From Enteractinococcus coprophilus (GTDB taxonomy: Bacteria; Actinomycetota; Actinomycetes; Actinomycetales; Micrococcaceae): a stretch of DNA of 64,000 nt. The stretch lies in NCBI RefSeq assembly GCF_006716305.1, contig NZ_VFOU01000002.1, forward strand, positions 372,001-436,000, written 5' to 3'. The notes under the pieces were generated by a model. That model was not told the origin of the DNA. It saw only the letters and a list, made by a program, of their open reading frames with translations, and did no database searches. Positions 44,677-54,138 of the stretch are shown piece by piece. The position numbers and the translations under genes are program-made. Every line of letters starts with the position of its first letter. Position 1 is the stretch's first letter.

Positions 44677-45078
44677 TTAGTGCTTATGCTGTCCTCGGGA
44701 GAATTCGAATACCCAACCCGTTACGAAGAACAGACCGGCGCCGATACCGATGATGAAAATCCACCAGTCGATGGCCACACCGAGCACAACGATCGCGGCT
44801 GCAGAGCCGAGGCCAAGTGGCCACCAGCTCCAAGGGGCGAAACGACCGTAGGTTCCGGCGTATTCTGCAATTTCGCCGTCATCCATGTCGTCGACGCCCG
44901 TCTTATACTCTTTCTCTACTAAGCGCAGATAGTATGCAATCATGAACTGCATAGCTGCAAGAGCGAAGAGGGCGGTAATGCCGATCCACTCAGTTGCGCG
45001 GGTCCAGATCGTATATACGGTGGCTACTACTAGGAAAAAACTTCCCAGAATCGCAAACAGCTGCTGATTAATCTTCAC
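44677..45078 (-). CDS. ctaF: cytochrome c oxidase subunit IV CtaF
   Basis: A 133-residue actinobacterial-type small oxidase subunit with four hydrophobic segments (LFAILGSFFLVVATVYTIW, WIGITALFALAAMQFMIAYY, SAAAIVVLGVAIDWWIFII and a C-terminal helix). The pattern TYGRFAPWSWWPL near residue 75 is family-specific. The GTG at 45078 gives the usual MKI start, one base after the ctaD stop; an in-frame GTG at 45087 would overlap ctaD. It stabilises the aa3 complex in the membrane. Confidence 0.9.
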   Translation of the reverse strand: MKINQQLFAILGSFFLVVATVYTIWTRATEWIGITALFALAAMQFMIAYYLRLVEKEYKTGVDDMDDGEIAEYAGTYGRFAPWSWWPLGLGSAAAIVVLGVAIDWWIFIIGIGAGLFFVTGWVFEFSRGQHKH

Positions 45079-45079
45079 G

Positions 45080-46780
45080 TTATGCACCTGCCTTAGTGGT
45101 CATGTGTTCACGACGCTCTAACGGGATCAGTTCCGGGTGGTGCAGGTCGAGTGCAGGGCGCTCAGAACGGATACGTGGCAGTGCGTGGAAGTTGTGACGT
45201 GGTGGTGGGCACGAGGTTGCCCATTCGAGCGATCCGCCGAAGCCCCATGGGTCGTCGACAGTGATCTTCTTGCCGTAGCGAGCGGTGTAGTAAACATTCC
45301 ACAGGAATGGAATGATCGACGCGCCCAACAGCATCGACGAAACTGTCGAGAACTGGTTCATCAGGGTGAAGCCGTCTTCGACCATGTAGTCGGCGTAACG
45401 ACGTGGCATACCCATGACACCCAGCCAGTGCTGGACCAGGAAGGTGCCGTGGAAACCGAGGAACAGCATCCAGAACTGGATCTTGCCCCAGGTTTCGTTG
45501 AGCATTTTACCGGTGAACTTAGGCCACCAGAAGTAGAAGCCGGCGAACATCGCGAAGACTACGGTACCGAAGACGACGTAGTGGAAGTGTGCAACGACGA
45601 AATAGGTATCGGAGACCTGGAAGTCCAGCGGTGGCGAGGCCAGAATGATACCGGTCAGACCACCGAACAGGAAGGTCACCATGAAACCAAGTGACCACAG
45701 CATTGGGGTTTCGAAAGTGATCGAACCGCGCCACATGGTTCCAATCCAGTTGACGAACTTCACGCCGGTAGGCACGGCGATGAGCATAGTCATCAGGGAG
45801 AAGAATGGCAGCAGAACCGAACCGGTGACGTACATGTGGTGAGCCCACACGGTCATGGACAGTGCTGCAATGGCTGCGGTCGCGAAGACCAGCGACTTGT
45901 AACCAAAGATCGGTTTCCGGGAGAAGACCGGAATGACCTCTGACACGATACCGAAGAACGGTAGCGCAATAATGTACACCTCAGGGTGCCCGAAGAACCA
46001 GAACAGGTGCTGCCACAAGATGGCACCACCGTTTTCCGGATCGAAGATGTGACCGCCGAAACGACGGTCGAGGCCCAGACCAAACAGTGCGGAGGCAAGC
46101 GGTGGGAAGGCCATCAGGATCAAGATACCGGTGATCAGGGTGTTCCAGGTGAAGATCGGCATACGCCACATGGTCATACCTGGGGCACGCATCGAGATGA
46201 TGGTGGTAATGAGGTTGACACCACCAAGGATCGTACCGAAGCCCTGTAGACCAAGTCCGAAGACCCAGATGTCCCCACCAATACCTGGTGAGTATGTCGC
46301 GTTGGACAACGGTGCGTATCCGAACCAACCGAATGATGCTGCACCCTGTGGGGTGAGGAAGCCTGCGGTAGCGATGAGCGATCCGAACAGGAAGAACCAG
46401 TACGCCAAAGCGTTCAAACGCGGGAACGCGACATCTGGCGCACCAATCTGGAGCGGCATGATCACGTTGGCGAAACCAATAAAGAGTGGTGTCGCGAACA
46501 TGAGCAACATCAGGGTGCCGTGCATGGTAAACAACTGGTTGAACTGTTCTTTGGTCTGCAGAACCTGCATTCCTGGTTCGAACAGTTCAGCACGGATGAG
46601 CAACGCCATGACGCCGGCGAGGCCGAAGAAAATGAAAGACGTAATCAGGTACAAGTACCCGATGGTCTTGTGGTCGGTCGTGGTAAGCCAATTGACGATA
46701 ATGCGGCCCTTAGAGACCGGCACTACCTGAGGCCGCACACGCGTCCGAGTGTCGTCTTGTGTGTATTCGTAAGTAGTCAT
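45080..46780 (-). CDS. ctaD: cytochrome c oxidase subunit I CtaD
   Basis: Catalytic subunit of the aa3 oxidase, 566 residues with twelve hydrophobic segments. It binds heme a, heme a3 and CuB and reduces O2 while pumping protons. Key parts are [10 protein letters not shown] (heme a His), [19 protein letters not shown] (CuB His and the His-Tyr crosslink region), HHMYVTG, and [13 protein letters not shown]. The N-terminal ~25 residues and C-terminal ~30 are hydrophilic. It lies five bases downstream of ctaC and is followed by ctaF, so it forms a three-gene operon read leftward. Confidence 0.96.
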   Translation of the reverse strand: MTTYEYTQDDTRTRVRPQVVPVSKGRIIVNWLTTTDHKTIGYLYLITSFIFFGLAGVMALLIRAELFEPGMQVLQTKEQFNQLFTMHGTLMLLMFATPLFIGFANVIMPLQIGAPDVAFPRLNALAYWFFLFGSLIATAGFLTPQGAASFGWFGYAPLSNATYSPGIGGDIWVFGLGLQGFGTILGGVNLITTIISMRAPGMTMWRMPIFTWNTLITGILILMAFPPLASALFGLGLDRRFGGHIFDPENGGAILWQHLFWFFGHPEVYIIALPFFGIVSEVIPVFSRKPIFGYKSLVFATAAIAALSMTVWAHHMYVTGSVLLPFFSLMTMLIAVPTGVKFVNWIGTMWRGSITFETPMLWSLGFMVTFLFGGLTGIILASPPLDFQVSDTYFVVAHFHYVVFGTVVFAMFAGFYFWWPKFTGKMLNETWGKIQFWMLFLGFHGTFLVQHWLGVMGMPRRYADYMVEDGFTLMNQFSTVSSMLLGASIIPFLWNVYYTARYGKKITVDDPWGFGGSLEWATSCPPPRHNFHALPRIRSERPALDLHHPELIPLERREHMTTKAGA

Positions 46781-46785
46781 TTACT

Positions 46786-47700
46786 TTACTCCTCGATCCG
46801 CAGTGGATCGCCCAGAGGTACCTCTTGGTCGCGTTGACCATCGGGGTTCTCGTTCGGGTTACGGTTCAGCTCAGCACCCGATAGTCCTTCTGGCAGCTGG
46901 CGGATCTCGTTCAAGAATTCGGCTTCTTCAACGATTTCGACGTTGAACAGCATTTCAGAGTGGAACTCGCCACAGAGCTCAGCACACTTCCCCTGGAAGT
47001 GGCCAATCTCGCCCGGGGTGAGGTACATGCGGTTCGTCTGTCCAGGAACCATATCGAGTTTCTGCAGGAATGCAGGAACCCAGAATGAGTGGATGACGTC
47101 GCGTGATTTCAGCTGGAATTCTACTGGTACATCAACGGGGAGGTAGAGCGTTGGAAGAGTTTCTTCAACACCTTCCTCACCGGTGAGCTGGCCCTGAACG
47201 CCGTATAAGTGGCGTTCTTCTGTCTGGCCATCTGGCGTGGTGTACTCGTAGTCAAAGTCCCAGGCCCACTGTTTGCCGTGCACGGTTACCACCAGTGGTG
47301 AGTCTTCTACCGGTGTGTTGATGGTGCGTTCAACGCGGTCAGTGAAGCCCCACAGGGTAAGAACTAAAATAATAGGAACCACGGTGAACATGGTTTCCAT
47401 GGGAACGTTGTATGCGAGTTGACGTGGGTAACCTTTGTCGCCCTTACGACGACGGTAAGCCACGATAACCCAGAGCATCAAAGCCCAGGTGATGACACCG
47501 ATCACAAGCGCAGCTACCCAGGACCCAACCCAAAGGTTGGTAAGTATCTCGTTGTGGTTGGTAGTCTCGTTTGATCCGGGATACCAGCCTCGTTTTGCTT
47601 GTTCTGAACACGCAGTCAAGAACAGCAAAGCCGTAGCGCCAATGACTCCCCCCTTTAGGAGTCTCTTGCCGCGGCTGCCGGCTCGTTGTAGCAGTCTCAC
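46786..47700 (-). CDS. ctaC: cytochrome c oxidase subunit II CtaC
   Basis: A 304-residue subunit that receives electrons at the binuclear CuA centre. It has a lipoprotein signal ending LLFLTACSEQ (Cys about 31), two transmembrane helices, and a cupredoxin domain with the CuA ligands in CAELCGEFHSEM. The GTG at 47700 follows GAGGAAGGG and gives a normal lipoprotein leader; the frame extends 32 codons upstream without similarity. It heads the ctaC-ctaD-ctaF operon. Confidence 0.93.
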   Translation of the reverse strand: MRLLQRAGSRGKRLLKGGVIGATALLFLTACSEQAKRGWYPGSNETTNHNEILTNLWVGSWVAALVIGVITWALMLWVIVAYRRRKGDKGYPRQLAYNVPMETMFTVVPIILVLTLWGFTDRVERTINTPVEDSPLVVTVHGKQWAWDFDYEYTTPDGQTEERHLYGVQGQLTGEEGVEETLPTLYLPVDVPVEFQLKSRDVIHSFWVPAFLQKLDMVPGQTNRMYLTPGEIGHFQGKCAELCGEFHSEMLFNVEIVEEAEFLNEIRQLPEGLSGAELNRNPNENPDGQRDQEVPLGDPLRIEE

Positions 47701-47849
47701 AGACGGCCCTTCCTCTTCTTTGTCCAGTGCGAGTGTTTTGCCTCGTAATCCATAGCTTACTCTCACGTCGCACTGAGAGTTATCCAGGCAAAACAACTTT
47801 TGCTGTGTCTAGCTTAGTGCTTTTTCTATCGGAAAGTTGGACCATGACA

Positions 47850-47897
47850 GCAAAACGGCGAGTCAACGTACTATGTGACGTCAACCCGCCGTTTTGC
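47850..47897 (-). terminator. long hairpin after erpA
   Basis: GCAAAACGGCG (47850-47860) and CGCCGTTTTGC (47887-47897) form a perfect 11-bp stem around a 26-base loop that contains the palindrome TGACGTCA (47876-47883). On the minus strand it lies 23 bases after the erpA stop and upstream of ctaC. It most likely ends erpA transcription, though the loop palindrome could bind a regulator. Confidence 0.6.
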
Positions 47898-47920
47898 AGG
47901 AAATTGCAGTTGAACGATGT

Positions 47921-48310
47921 CTAGTGGAACGAGTCACCACAGGCGCAAGAACCTGCTGCCTGCGGGTTGTCGATGGTAAAACCAACCTTGGTAATAGAGT
48001 CTTCAAAGTCGATAGAAGCCCCAGCCAGGTAAGGCACTGACATTTTGTCAACGATGACTTCTACGCCGTCGTAATCCCTAACGGCATCGCCGTCGAGCAC
48101 GCGTTCATCGAAGTACAACTGGTAGATCAGGCCTGAGCAACCACCAGGCTGCACAGCGATACGCAAGCGTAGATCTGGACGGCCCTCTTGTTCCAGTAGA
48201 TCGCGGACTTTGGCGGCTGCCAAGTCGGTCAATGCGACTTCATGGGTTGACAGCCCATCAGCGGGAGCCGCTTGTGGTAACTGGTCGGCAATATTATCTG
48301 TCTGTGACAT
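47921..48310 (-). CDS. erpA: iron-sulfur cluster insertion protein ErpA
   Basis: A-type Fe-S carrier of 129 residues that delivers clusters to apo-proteins. The three cluster cysteines are in PGGCSG and the C-terminal SCACGDSF, as the family requires. The ATG at 48310 follows GAGGAGT and is preferred over an upstream frame of 15 codons. Next to the oxidase operon this gene is common in actinobacteria; the Rieske subunit QcrA is one potential client, though that link is inference. Confidence 0.93.
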   Translation of the reverse strand: MSQTDNIADQLPQAAPADGLSTHEVALTDLAAAKVRDLLEQEGRPDLRLRIAVQPGGCSGLIYQLYFDERVLDGDAVRDYDGVEVIVDKMSVPYLAGASIDFEDSITKVGFTIDNPQAAGSCACGDSFH

Positions 48311-48373
48311 CGAGTACTCCTCTGGAAATGTGACACCGGCGTTCGACTGGTGCAACGTTAGTGCCTATGGTCT

Positions 48374-49798
48374 TTATTCCACATGCTCAACTGCCATTCT
48401 GGCAAGCAATAGTATCTCCGCTTCAATCGCATGGCGTAATACAGACAAGTCTAGCGACTCGTTGGGGGAATGTGCTCTCGTGTCTGGGTCTTCTATCCCG
48501 GTCAGCAAAATGCTCGCTTCTGGGAACGCCTCCACTAGGTCTGCCACGAATGGGATAGAGCCGCCCAATCCTGTCTCGATGGCTTCCACGCCCCACGCAT
48601 CTGACAGAGCGTGCTTCATCATGGTCGTTGCCTCTGAAGTAGCATCAACAACAAAGGGCCTGCCTTGTTCGCCAGGATGAACCGTAACCGTCGCACCGAA
48701 CGTGGCAGTGTCCTGAATATGTGCAATCAGGGCATCCATGGCATGCTGTGGGTCCATCCCCGGGCCAAGCCGCAGAGAAAATTTCGTGCTAGCGGTATGC
48801 ACAATGGAGTTGGAAGACTCCTTGATCGAAGTGGTGTCGATCCCAATGATATTGAGTGCAGGCTTATTCCATAGTCGGTCGGCTAGGCTGCCGCTGCCTG
48901 CCAGTTCTAATCCTTCAACGGCTCCGATCTGCTGACGGTATTCCTTTTCGTCGTAGACCACCTCAGCCCAACGGGTCTGGTCCAGTCCTCGAATGGCAAG
49001 GTCGCCGTCGGCGGTGTGCAGATTGGCGATAATTCGCGACAAGATTGTGTTGGCGTCAAGCACTGGACCGCCAAAGAGTCCGGAATGTACGGGGTGTTCG
49101 GTAACGGTGACCTCAATAACGCCGTCGAGCAGACCGCGAAGCGACGTCGTCAGGGCCGGGGTATCGACGGACCAGTTCGCGGAGTCGGCGACAATAATAG
49201 TGTCGGCAGCGAGAAGTTTCCGGTGCTTGCGCAGAAATTGCGCAAAGAACGGAGATCCGACTTCTTCTTCACCTTCGATAAAGACCGTCAAACCAAGACC
49301 ATGATCTGCACCAAGTAGGTCATGTAAGGCTTGAATCGCAGCATGGTGCACCATAATGCCAGCTTTATCATCTGCGGTGCCGCGACCATATAGTCGACCT
49401 GATTTTTCGGTAGCTACCCAGGGATCGGTTTGCCAGGCTTCGAGGTCCCCGACCGGTTGGACGTCGTGATGGGCATATAACAATACGGTTGGTTTATTTG
49501 TCCGGGCAGGAGCCCGAGCGATGATCGCAGGACCCGATTGATCGCCGTCATCACTGGTTTCGGTGAGCTGCTGCACGTGTTCGAAGCCAAGGTTGTGGAA
49601 AAGTGTTGCGACCGCTTCAGCGGAAGCTTCCAGTGGCGCTCGATCGTAGCCGTCAAACGCAAGTGATTGGTAGGTCACCAACTGACGGAGTTCGGTGACG
49701 ATGGCAGAAAAGTGCTGGTCGACCCAGCTCTTCACGGCCGTGACGAATTCTTGGCTATGTGGATCGGGACCCTTGGCAGTTGATACAGATGTATTCAT
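48374..49798 (-). CDS. M20 family dipeptidase
   Basis: Zinc peptidase of 474 residues of the M20 dipeptidase type. Metal motifs: YAHHDVQPVGD (His), GRGTADDKAG (Asp) and EGEEEVGSPFF (Glu pair). The dimerisation domain lies between about residues 210 and 340. The ATG at 49798 gives a normal start; the open frame upstream (to 50026) crosses into the divergent DUF3043 gene region and is unlikely to be translated. It probably cleaves dipeptides or related cytoplasmic compounds. The substrate is unknown. It differs clearly from the M20 enzyme at 7-8.3 kb. Confidence 0.9.
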   Translation of the reverse strand: MNTSVSTAKGPDPHSQEFVTAVKSWVDQHFSAIVTELRQLVTYQSLAFDGYDRAPLEASAEAVATLFHNLGFEHVQQLTETSDDGDQSGPAIIARAPARTNKPTVLLYAHHDVQPVGDLEAWQTDPWVATEKSGRLYGRGTADDKAGIMVHHAAIQALHDLLGADHGLGLTVFIEGEEEVGSPFFAQFLRKHRKLLAADTIIVADSANWSVDTPALTTSLRGLLDGVIEVTVTEHPVHSGLFGGPVLDANTILSRIIANLHTADGDLAIRGLDQTRWAEVVYDEKEYRQQIGAVEGLELAGSGSLADRLWNKPALNIIGIDTTSIKESSNSIVHTASTKFSLRLGPGMDPQHAMDALIAHIQDTATFGATVTVHPGEQGRPFVVDATSEATTMMKHALSDAWGVEAIETGLGGSIPFVADLVEAFPEASILLTGIEDPDTRAHSPNESLDLSVLRHAIEAEILLLARMAVEHVE

Positions 49799-49888
49799 GG
49801 TCCTTAGCGTAGTCGGGCCGATAGTCCGGTTGGAACACCTAGAATAGAGACGACACATTCGACCACATTGAACAACAGAAGAGAAGAA

Positions 49889-50437
49889 ATGACCGAAGAA
49901 GACCGGGGTATTGACAGTTCTCCCACCCATGGCAAGGGGCGCCCAACTCCCAAGCGACGCGACCAAGAGGCCGCAAACCGTCGTCCGCTCATTGCAGACG
50001 ATCGCAAGGTGGCTCGGCAACAGCATCGACAGGCTGTTGCTGAAGAGCGTGCCAGGATGCGCCGCGCCTTGGACACCGGCGAAGAGAAATATTTGCCACC
50101 ACGCGATAAAGGACCACAGCGTCGATTTGCTCGCGATTACGTGGATGCTCGCTGGGGTCTGGGTGAGTGGTTGATCATCGGTGTCCTGGTGTTCTTGGGA
50201 CTAAGTTTTGTCCCGACCCCGACCATGCAGATGGCCTCCACGATCGGCATGTTGGTCTTCGTGTTTTTGGTGATCTTTGAGGGCTTCTGGGTTGGTCACC
50301 AGGTGAAGAAGCGTTTGGAAGCGAAGTTCGGTGAAATGGAACCGGGCACTCGCTGGTACGCTGCCATGCGCTCCACCCAGATGCGCCGGATGCGTTTGCC
50401 GAAACCGCAGGTCAAACGAGGTCAGTTCCCCAGCTAA
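49889..50437 (+). CDS. DUF3043 membrane protein
   Basis: A 182-residue protein with a long, highly charged cytoplasmic N-terminus (TPKRRDQEAANRRPLIADDR), two adjacent transmembrane helices (GEWLIIGVLVFLGLSFVP and MLVFVFLVIFEGFWVGH), and a basic C-terminus. The motif KGPQRRFARDYVDARW at about residue 75 marks the actinobacterial DUF3043 family, whose function is unknown. The ATG at 49889 follows GAAGAGAAG. Its stop region overlaps the end of convergent pyrD by four bases. Confidence 0.83.
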   Translation: MTEEDRGIDSSPTHGKGRPTPKRRDQEAANRRPLIADDRKVARQQHRQAVAEERARMRRALDTGEEKYLPPRDKGPQRRFARDYVDARWGLGEWLIIGVLVFLGLSFVPTPTMQMASTIGMLVFVFLVIFEGFWVGHQVKKRLEAKFGEMEPGTRWYAAMRSTQMRRMRLPKPQVKRGQFPS

Positions 50438-51531
50438 CGGTTTTCGAGCGCCGCGTTAATGCGGCCTGCCCACAGTGGCCCTTCGTAGAGAAAAGCAGTG
50501 TAGCCCTGCACCAGCGATGCTCCTGCTTCCAGGCGATCGATGACATCTTGACCGGTGGTGACCCCGCCTACGGAAATAATGCTGGCATCGGTGACGTGCT
50601 TGGCCAGTAAGCCAAGAACTTCAAGTGATCGCGCGGCGAGAGGCGGGCCAGATACTCCCCCAGCACCCAGGGCTTCAACCTCAGCTGAGTTTGTCCTGAG
50701 ACCCTCGCGCGAGATCGTGGTGTTGGTGGCGATAATGCCGTCCAAGCTCAGCTCTGTCACCATATCTGCAACGGCGATGATGTCATCGTCCACCAGATCG
50801 GGGGCGATTTTGACGGCCAGTGGCACGTGGCGACCCGTCGCCGCGTCTGCCGTCTTGGATACGGCCGCTAGGAGCGGTGCCAAGGATTCGATGGCCTGCA
50901 GTTGCCGCAGGCCGGGAGTGTTGGGGCTTGAAACATTGACCACAAGGTAGTCGGCATGACGCGCTAGCAACCGGGTTGAAACCAGATAGTCGTCAATGGC
51001 GCGTTCAAGTTCGATGATCTTCGATTTGCCGATGTTCACCCCGAGAATGGGGCGGTACTGGCCGAAGCGTCGGGTCAGAGTCTTGCGCGTAGCAGCAAGC
51101 CGAGGTGCGATGCGCTGAGCCCCGTGGTTATTGAATCCCATGCGGTTGACCAGGGCCCGGTCTTCAGGTAGCCGAAAGAGTCGGGGCCGCGGATTGCCGG
51201 GTTGCTCTTGTCCGGTAATTGTACCGACCTCAATGTGACCGAACCCTAAATCAGCAAGGGCGCTTGTGCCAATGCCAGCTTTGTCGAATCCTGCAGCAAG
51301 ACCAAAAGGTGATGGGAACGTCAAGCCCATGGCTTGGGTCCGAAGGCTTGCATTCGGGCGTAGGGCGGCGCGGAGAGCTTTCGATGCACCGGTTTTTTCT
51401 GCTGCACGGATCGCTGCGAAACCAATTTCGTGTGCACGCTCAGCATCCATCTTGGCGAAGACCGCATTAAACATATGTGGATAAAGCTTCGGAGATTGGC
51501 TGGCAAGGCGTGCAGCAAGTAGGTTGGTCAT
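50434..51531 (-). CDS. pyrD: quinone-dependent dihydroorotate dehydrogenase PyrD
   Basis: FMN enzyme of 365 residues of class 2, oxidising dihydroorotate to orotate in pyrimidine synthesis with electrons passed to menaquinone. The N-terminal membrane-binding helices are in residues ~15-50. FGLAAGFDKAG, the substrate/quinone segment GTITGQEQPGNPRPRLFRLP, and the catalytic-Ser strand VVNVSSPNTPGLRQLQ follow. C-terminal IISVGGVTTGQDV binds FMN phosphate. No other pyr gene is adjacent, as is common in actinobacteria. Confidence 0.94.
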   Translation of the reverse strand: MTNLLAARLASQSPKLYPHMFNAVFAKMDAERAHEIGFAAIRAAEKTGASKALRAALRPNASLRTQAMGLTFPSPFGLAAGFDKAGIGTSALADLGFGHIEVGTITGQEQPGNPRPRLFRLPEDRALVNRMGFNNHGAQRIAPRLAATRKTLTRRFGQYRPILGVNIGKSKIIELERAIDDYLVSTRLLARHADYLVVNVSSPNTPGLRQLQAIESLAPLLAAVSKTADAATGRHVPLAVKIAPDLVDDDIIAVADMVTELSLDGIIATNTTISREGLRTNSAEVEALGAGGVSGPPLAARSLEVLGLLAKHVTDASIISVGGVTTGQDVIDRLEAGASLVQGYTAFLYEGPLWAGRINAALENR

Positions 51532-51604
51532 AGCTTGTAGTCAACCATAAGGACGAACGCCTTGTGCAACTGTGCAACCGTCGTGTCATCTTTGGGAGTC
51601 GTTC

Positions 51605-52657
51605 ATGCACTACGGATTACTTGAGGATACGCCACCGGGCCAATGGCTACCTGACGTTCTCGAAGGTTTCTCGAGACAGAGCATCCCGCTCGGTGAGGAA
51701 CCTGATGGTCCAGTCAGCGCAACACTAATTCGCCACGACAACGTGGATGGTCTGCCTGTCCTCTATATTCATGGGTGGTCAGATTATTTCTATAACACTG
51801 AGCTGGCTGAGGCCGCAGCACAACACGGCCATCAGCTCTATGCCTTAGACCTGCGGAAATATGGTCGTTCTCTCCGTCCCAAACAACAGCCAGGTTACAT
51901 CGACGATCTGTCGAATTATGACCAGGAAATCGATGCAGCTCTCGACCTTATCGAACAGGAGCATCCGGGGGTGTTACCCGCACTCATCGCTCACTCGACA
52001 GGCGGACTCATTGCGGCACTTTGGGCGCACAGGCATCCCGGTCGTCTTCGGACGCTCGTACTCAATGCGCCTTGGCTCACGCTGCAAGGCAACACCTGGC
52101 TCCGCGGATTTGCTAATACGGTAGCTGACCCTTTGTGGCGGAGTAGGCCTGAGCGCAAGCTACTGCTACCGAAAGTAGACTTTTTCTATCGAACGATCTC
52201 ATCCAATGAGCACGGTGAGTGGGTGCTACATCCTCTCTGGCGGCCCAGATTTGCTTTCGATATTCATGGCGGCTGGCTGTCGGCAATACTCGAGGGCCAC
52301 TCGCAAGTGCGCCAGGGCCTGGATATCGATGTACCCGTTTTGGTACTCATCTCTGCCCAGACGCATTTTGCGTCAAAGTATTCTTCGAAAATGCAAACGG
52401 CCGACAGTGTACTGGACGTCGAAGCGACAGCTAAACGTGCGGTTCATCTTGGCAATACCGTGATGATTCGCAAAATTCCGAACGCGATTCACGACGTCTA
52501 CGCCTCTGCGCACCCAGTACGTGACCAAGCTTTTGCGGCCACCTTTGACTGGTTAACCTATTTCATCGGGCAGCGGTCGTGGCATCGACCGCTCCCCCAT
52601 AGCGACGATCGCGTGCCGCGTACATTTCCACAGCGTCCCACAGAGTCTTCCGGTTGA
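51605..52657 (+). CDS. alpha/beta hydrolase (serine hydrolase family)
   Basis: A 350-residue alpha/beta hydrolase resembling lysophospholipase-like serine hydrolases. The nucleophile elbow is AHSTGG (Ser about 131), the oxyanion region is [11 protein letters not shown], and the catalytic His is in [13 protein letters not shown]. The cap carries a WRSRPERK segment. The ATG at 51605 after GGGAG is preferred over an upstream in-frame start. The last ~31 residues ([17 protein letters not shown] and on) are encoded opposite the 3' end of uppS: the two coding regions overlap convergently by 95 bases. The substrate is unknown. Confidence 0.85.
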   Translation: MHYGLLEDTPPGQWLPDVLEGFSRQSIPLGEEPDGPVSATLIRHDNVDGLPVLYIHGWSDYFYNTELAEAAAQHGHQLYALDLRKYGRSLRPKQQPGYIDDLSNYDQEIDAALDLIEQEHPGVLPALIAHSTGGLIAALWAHRHPGRLRTLVLNAPWLTLQGNTWLRGFANTVADPLWRSRPERKLLLPKVDFFYRTISSNEHGEWVLHPLWRPRFAFDIHGGWLSAILEGHSQVRQGLDIDVPVLVLISAQTHFASKYSSKMQTADSVLDVEATAKRAVHLGNTVMIRKIPNAIHDVYASAHPVRDQAFAATFDWLTYFIGQRSWHRPLPHSDDRVPRTFPQRPTESSG

Positions 52658-53345
52658 CATCGGGCCAGAGCACATCCATAAATACTAATTCAGCATAGGC
52701 TGACTGCCACAACAAAAAGTTGGAGAGACGTTGTTCCCCAGAGGTCCGAAGGAACAGGTCAACATCTGGCACCTCTGGAAGCCGGAGGTGCTGCGCGACC
52801 GTTTTCTCGCTGATAGCACGGGGCTTAAGCTTCCCTTCGACGGCTTCAGTGGCAATCGATTGTATTGCATCAGTGATTTCTGCTCGACCGCCGTAGTTGA
52901 CACACATCACTAGCGTTGTACGATCGTTGTCCTGGGTGAGCTCTTCGGCAGCTTGTAGTTCATTGATCACCGACTTCCACAACCGTGGCTTGCGACCATT
53001 CCAAAGAACTCTGACGCCCCACGAGTTCAACGTGTCACGTTGGCGACGCAAAACGTCACGCGAAAAGCCCATCAGAAACGCGACTTCTTCTGGCGACCGT
53101 TTCCAATTTTCGGTTGAGAAAGCATAGACCGAGACGTATTTGATCCCCATCTCTACCGCACCAGCCATAACATCCAGTAGAGCTTGTTCTCCTGCGCGGT
53201 GGCCATCGGTTCGAGGTAATCCCCGTTGATTCGCCCATCGTCCGTTGCCATCCATCACAATGCCGATGTGTTGTGGAAGAAACTTCCGGTCAATTTTGGG
53301 CATGACGAAACCATCGGGGTGGGGCGCCGGGTTTTGGTAACGCAT
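52563..53345 (-). CDS. uppS: isoprenyl transferase (cis-polyprenyl diphosphate synthase) UppS
   Basis: A 260-residue cis-prenyltransferase that extends an allylic diphosphate with IPP to make the polyprenyl carrier for cell-wall synthesis. The diphosphate loop is [19 protein letters not shown] with the catalytic Asp, then GHRAG, and the IPP-binding region [20 protein letters not shown] with AELVF. UppP at 10.3 kb recycles the product. It follows recO by 18 bases, so they are probably co-transcribed. The product length (C50 or C15) is not readable. Confidence 0.93.
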   Translation of the reverse strand: MRYQNPAPHPDGFVMPKIDRKFLPQHIGIVMDGNGRWANQRGLPRTDGHRAGEQALLDVMAGAVEMGIKYVSVYAFSTENWKRSPEEVAFLMGFSRDVLRRQRDTLNSWGVRVLWNGRKPRLWKSVINELQAAEELTQDNDRTTLVMCVNYGGRAEITDAIQSIATEAVEGKLKPRAISEKTVAQHLRLPEVPDVDLFLRTSGEQRLSNFLLWQSAYAELVFMDVLWPDVNRKTLWDAVEMYAARDRRYGGAVDATTAAR

Positions 53346-53363
53346 TGCTGGCTCCTGTGGTAA

Positions 53364-54071
53364 CTAACCCTGGTCTATCACCGATAGTGACTGCAGAGTC
53401 TTTTCTAGATGGTACTGCAAATACTGTGCGACAAAACTGGTGGCCTGCCGTATTTGTGCTGGCTCCGCTTGGGACACGATCGTCCAGTCTCCCGCTAATA
53501 AAGCGGCTAGGAGAGCTACGACATCATCCGTTGCGTACGGTGTCTGCGGTGGCGCACAGTCGTCACACACGACGCCACCTAGCGATACCGACAACCAATT
53601 ATGACGCCCCTGAATACCGCATTTGCTGCATTCACCAAAGGTGGGGGCCCACCCTGCAATAGCTAACGCCCGCAGCAAGTACGAGGCCAACAACATGATG
53701 GGTGAAGCAGCGCGACGTGCTAACGCGGCAATCGCGCCATGTAACAGCCGATACTGCTGCGCTGCACCCGCGGTGTCTTCATCTCGTGTGAGCTGTTCGG
53801 CCGTCTCGACCATAGCCGAGGCGGCTCCAAAACTGTCGTAGTCGTTGGTGAGCATCATTCCGTATGGGTGAATGGTCTCGGTTTGGACGATAATGTGCAT
53901 ATCCCGTCGGGGCACAATCTGCAGTCGCGTGTGCATAAACGGTTCCAACGTCGAACCAAATTTGGATGTCGTTCGGCGCACGCCTTTGGCAACAGCTCGA
54001 ATCTGACCGCGATCTGCGGTAAGGATAACGATAATCCGATCAGCTTCTGCCAGCTTATAGGTGCGCAACAC
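53364..54071 (-). CDS. recO: DNA repair protein RecO (start uncertain)
   Basis: RecFOR pathway mediator that loads RecA at gaps. From the GTG at 54071 the protein has 235 residues with a zinc site C-x2-C-x16-C-x2-C (ECSKCG and VVCDDC, about 148-171). This start is too short: the same frame upstream continues with SYRTHGIV, matching the usual RecO N-terminus before LRTYKLAEADRI, but it has no ATG, GTG or TTG until the stop region of leuA. An ATA at 54101 would give the family-like beginning (SQSYRTHG). The gene follows leuA by 68 bases. Confidence 0.88.
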   Translation of the reverse strand: MLRTYKLAEADRIIVILTADRGQIRAVAKGVRRTTSKFGSTLEPFMHTRLQIVPRRDMHIIVQTETIHPYGMMLTNDYDSFGAASAMVETAEQLTRDEDTAGAAQQYRLLHGAIAALARRAASPIMLLASYLLRALAIAGWAPTFGECSKCGIQGRHNWLSVSLGGVVCDDCAPPQTPYATDDVVALLAALLAGDWTIVSQAEPAQIRQATSFVAQYLQYHLEKTLQSLSVIDQG

Positions 54072-54138
54072 AATCCCGTGGGTCCGGTAGCTTTGCGATA
54101 TATAGGTACCGGATCCACGGGAGCGCTTACGGGGTGTT

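Noticed and set aside
46131-46730. A 199-residue open frame opposite ctaD
   Set aside because: Shadow of the long hydrophobic ctaD frame. Its composition (Pro/Asn/Met-rich) mirrors membrane-helix codons and shows no family.
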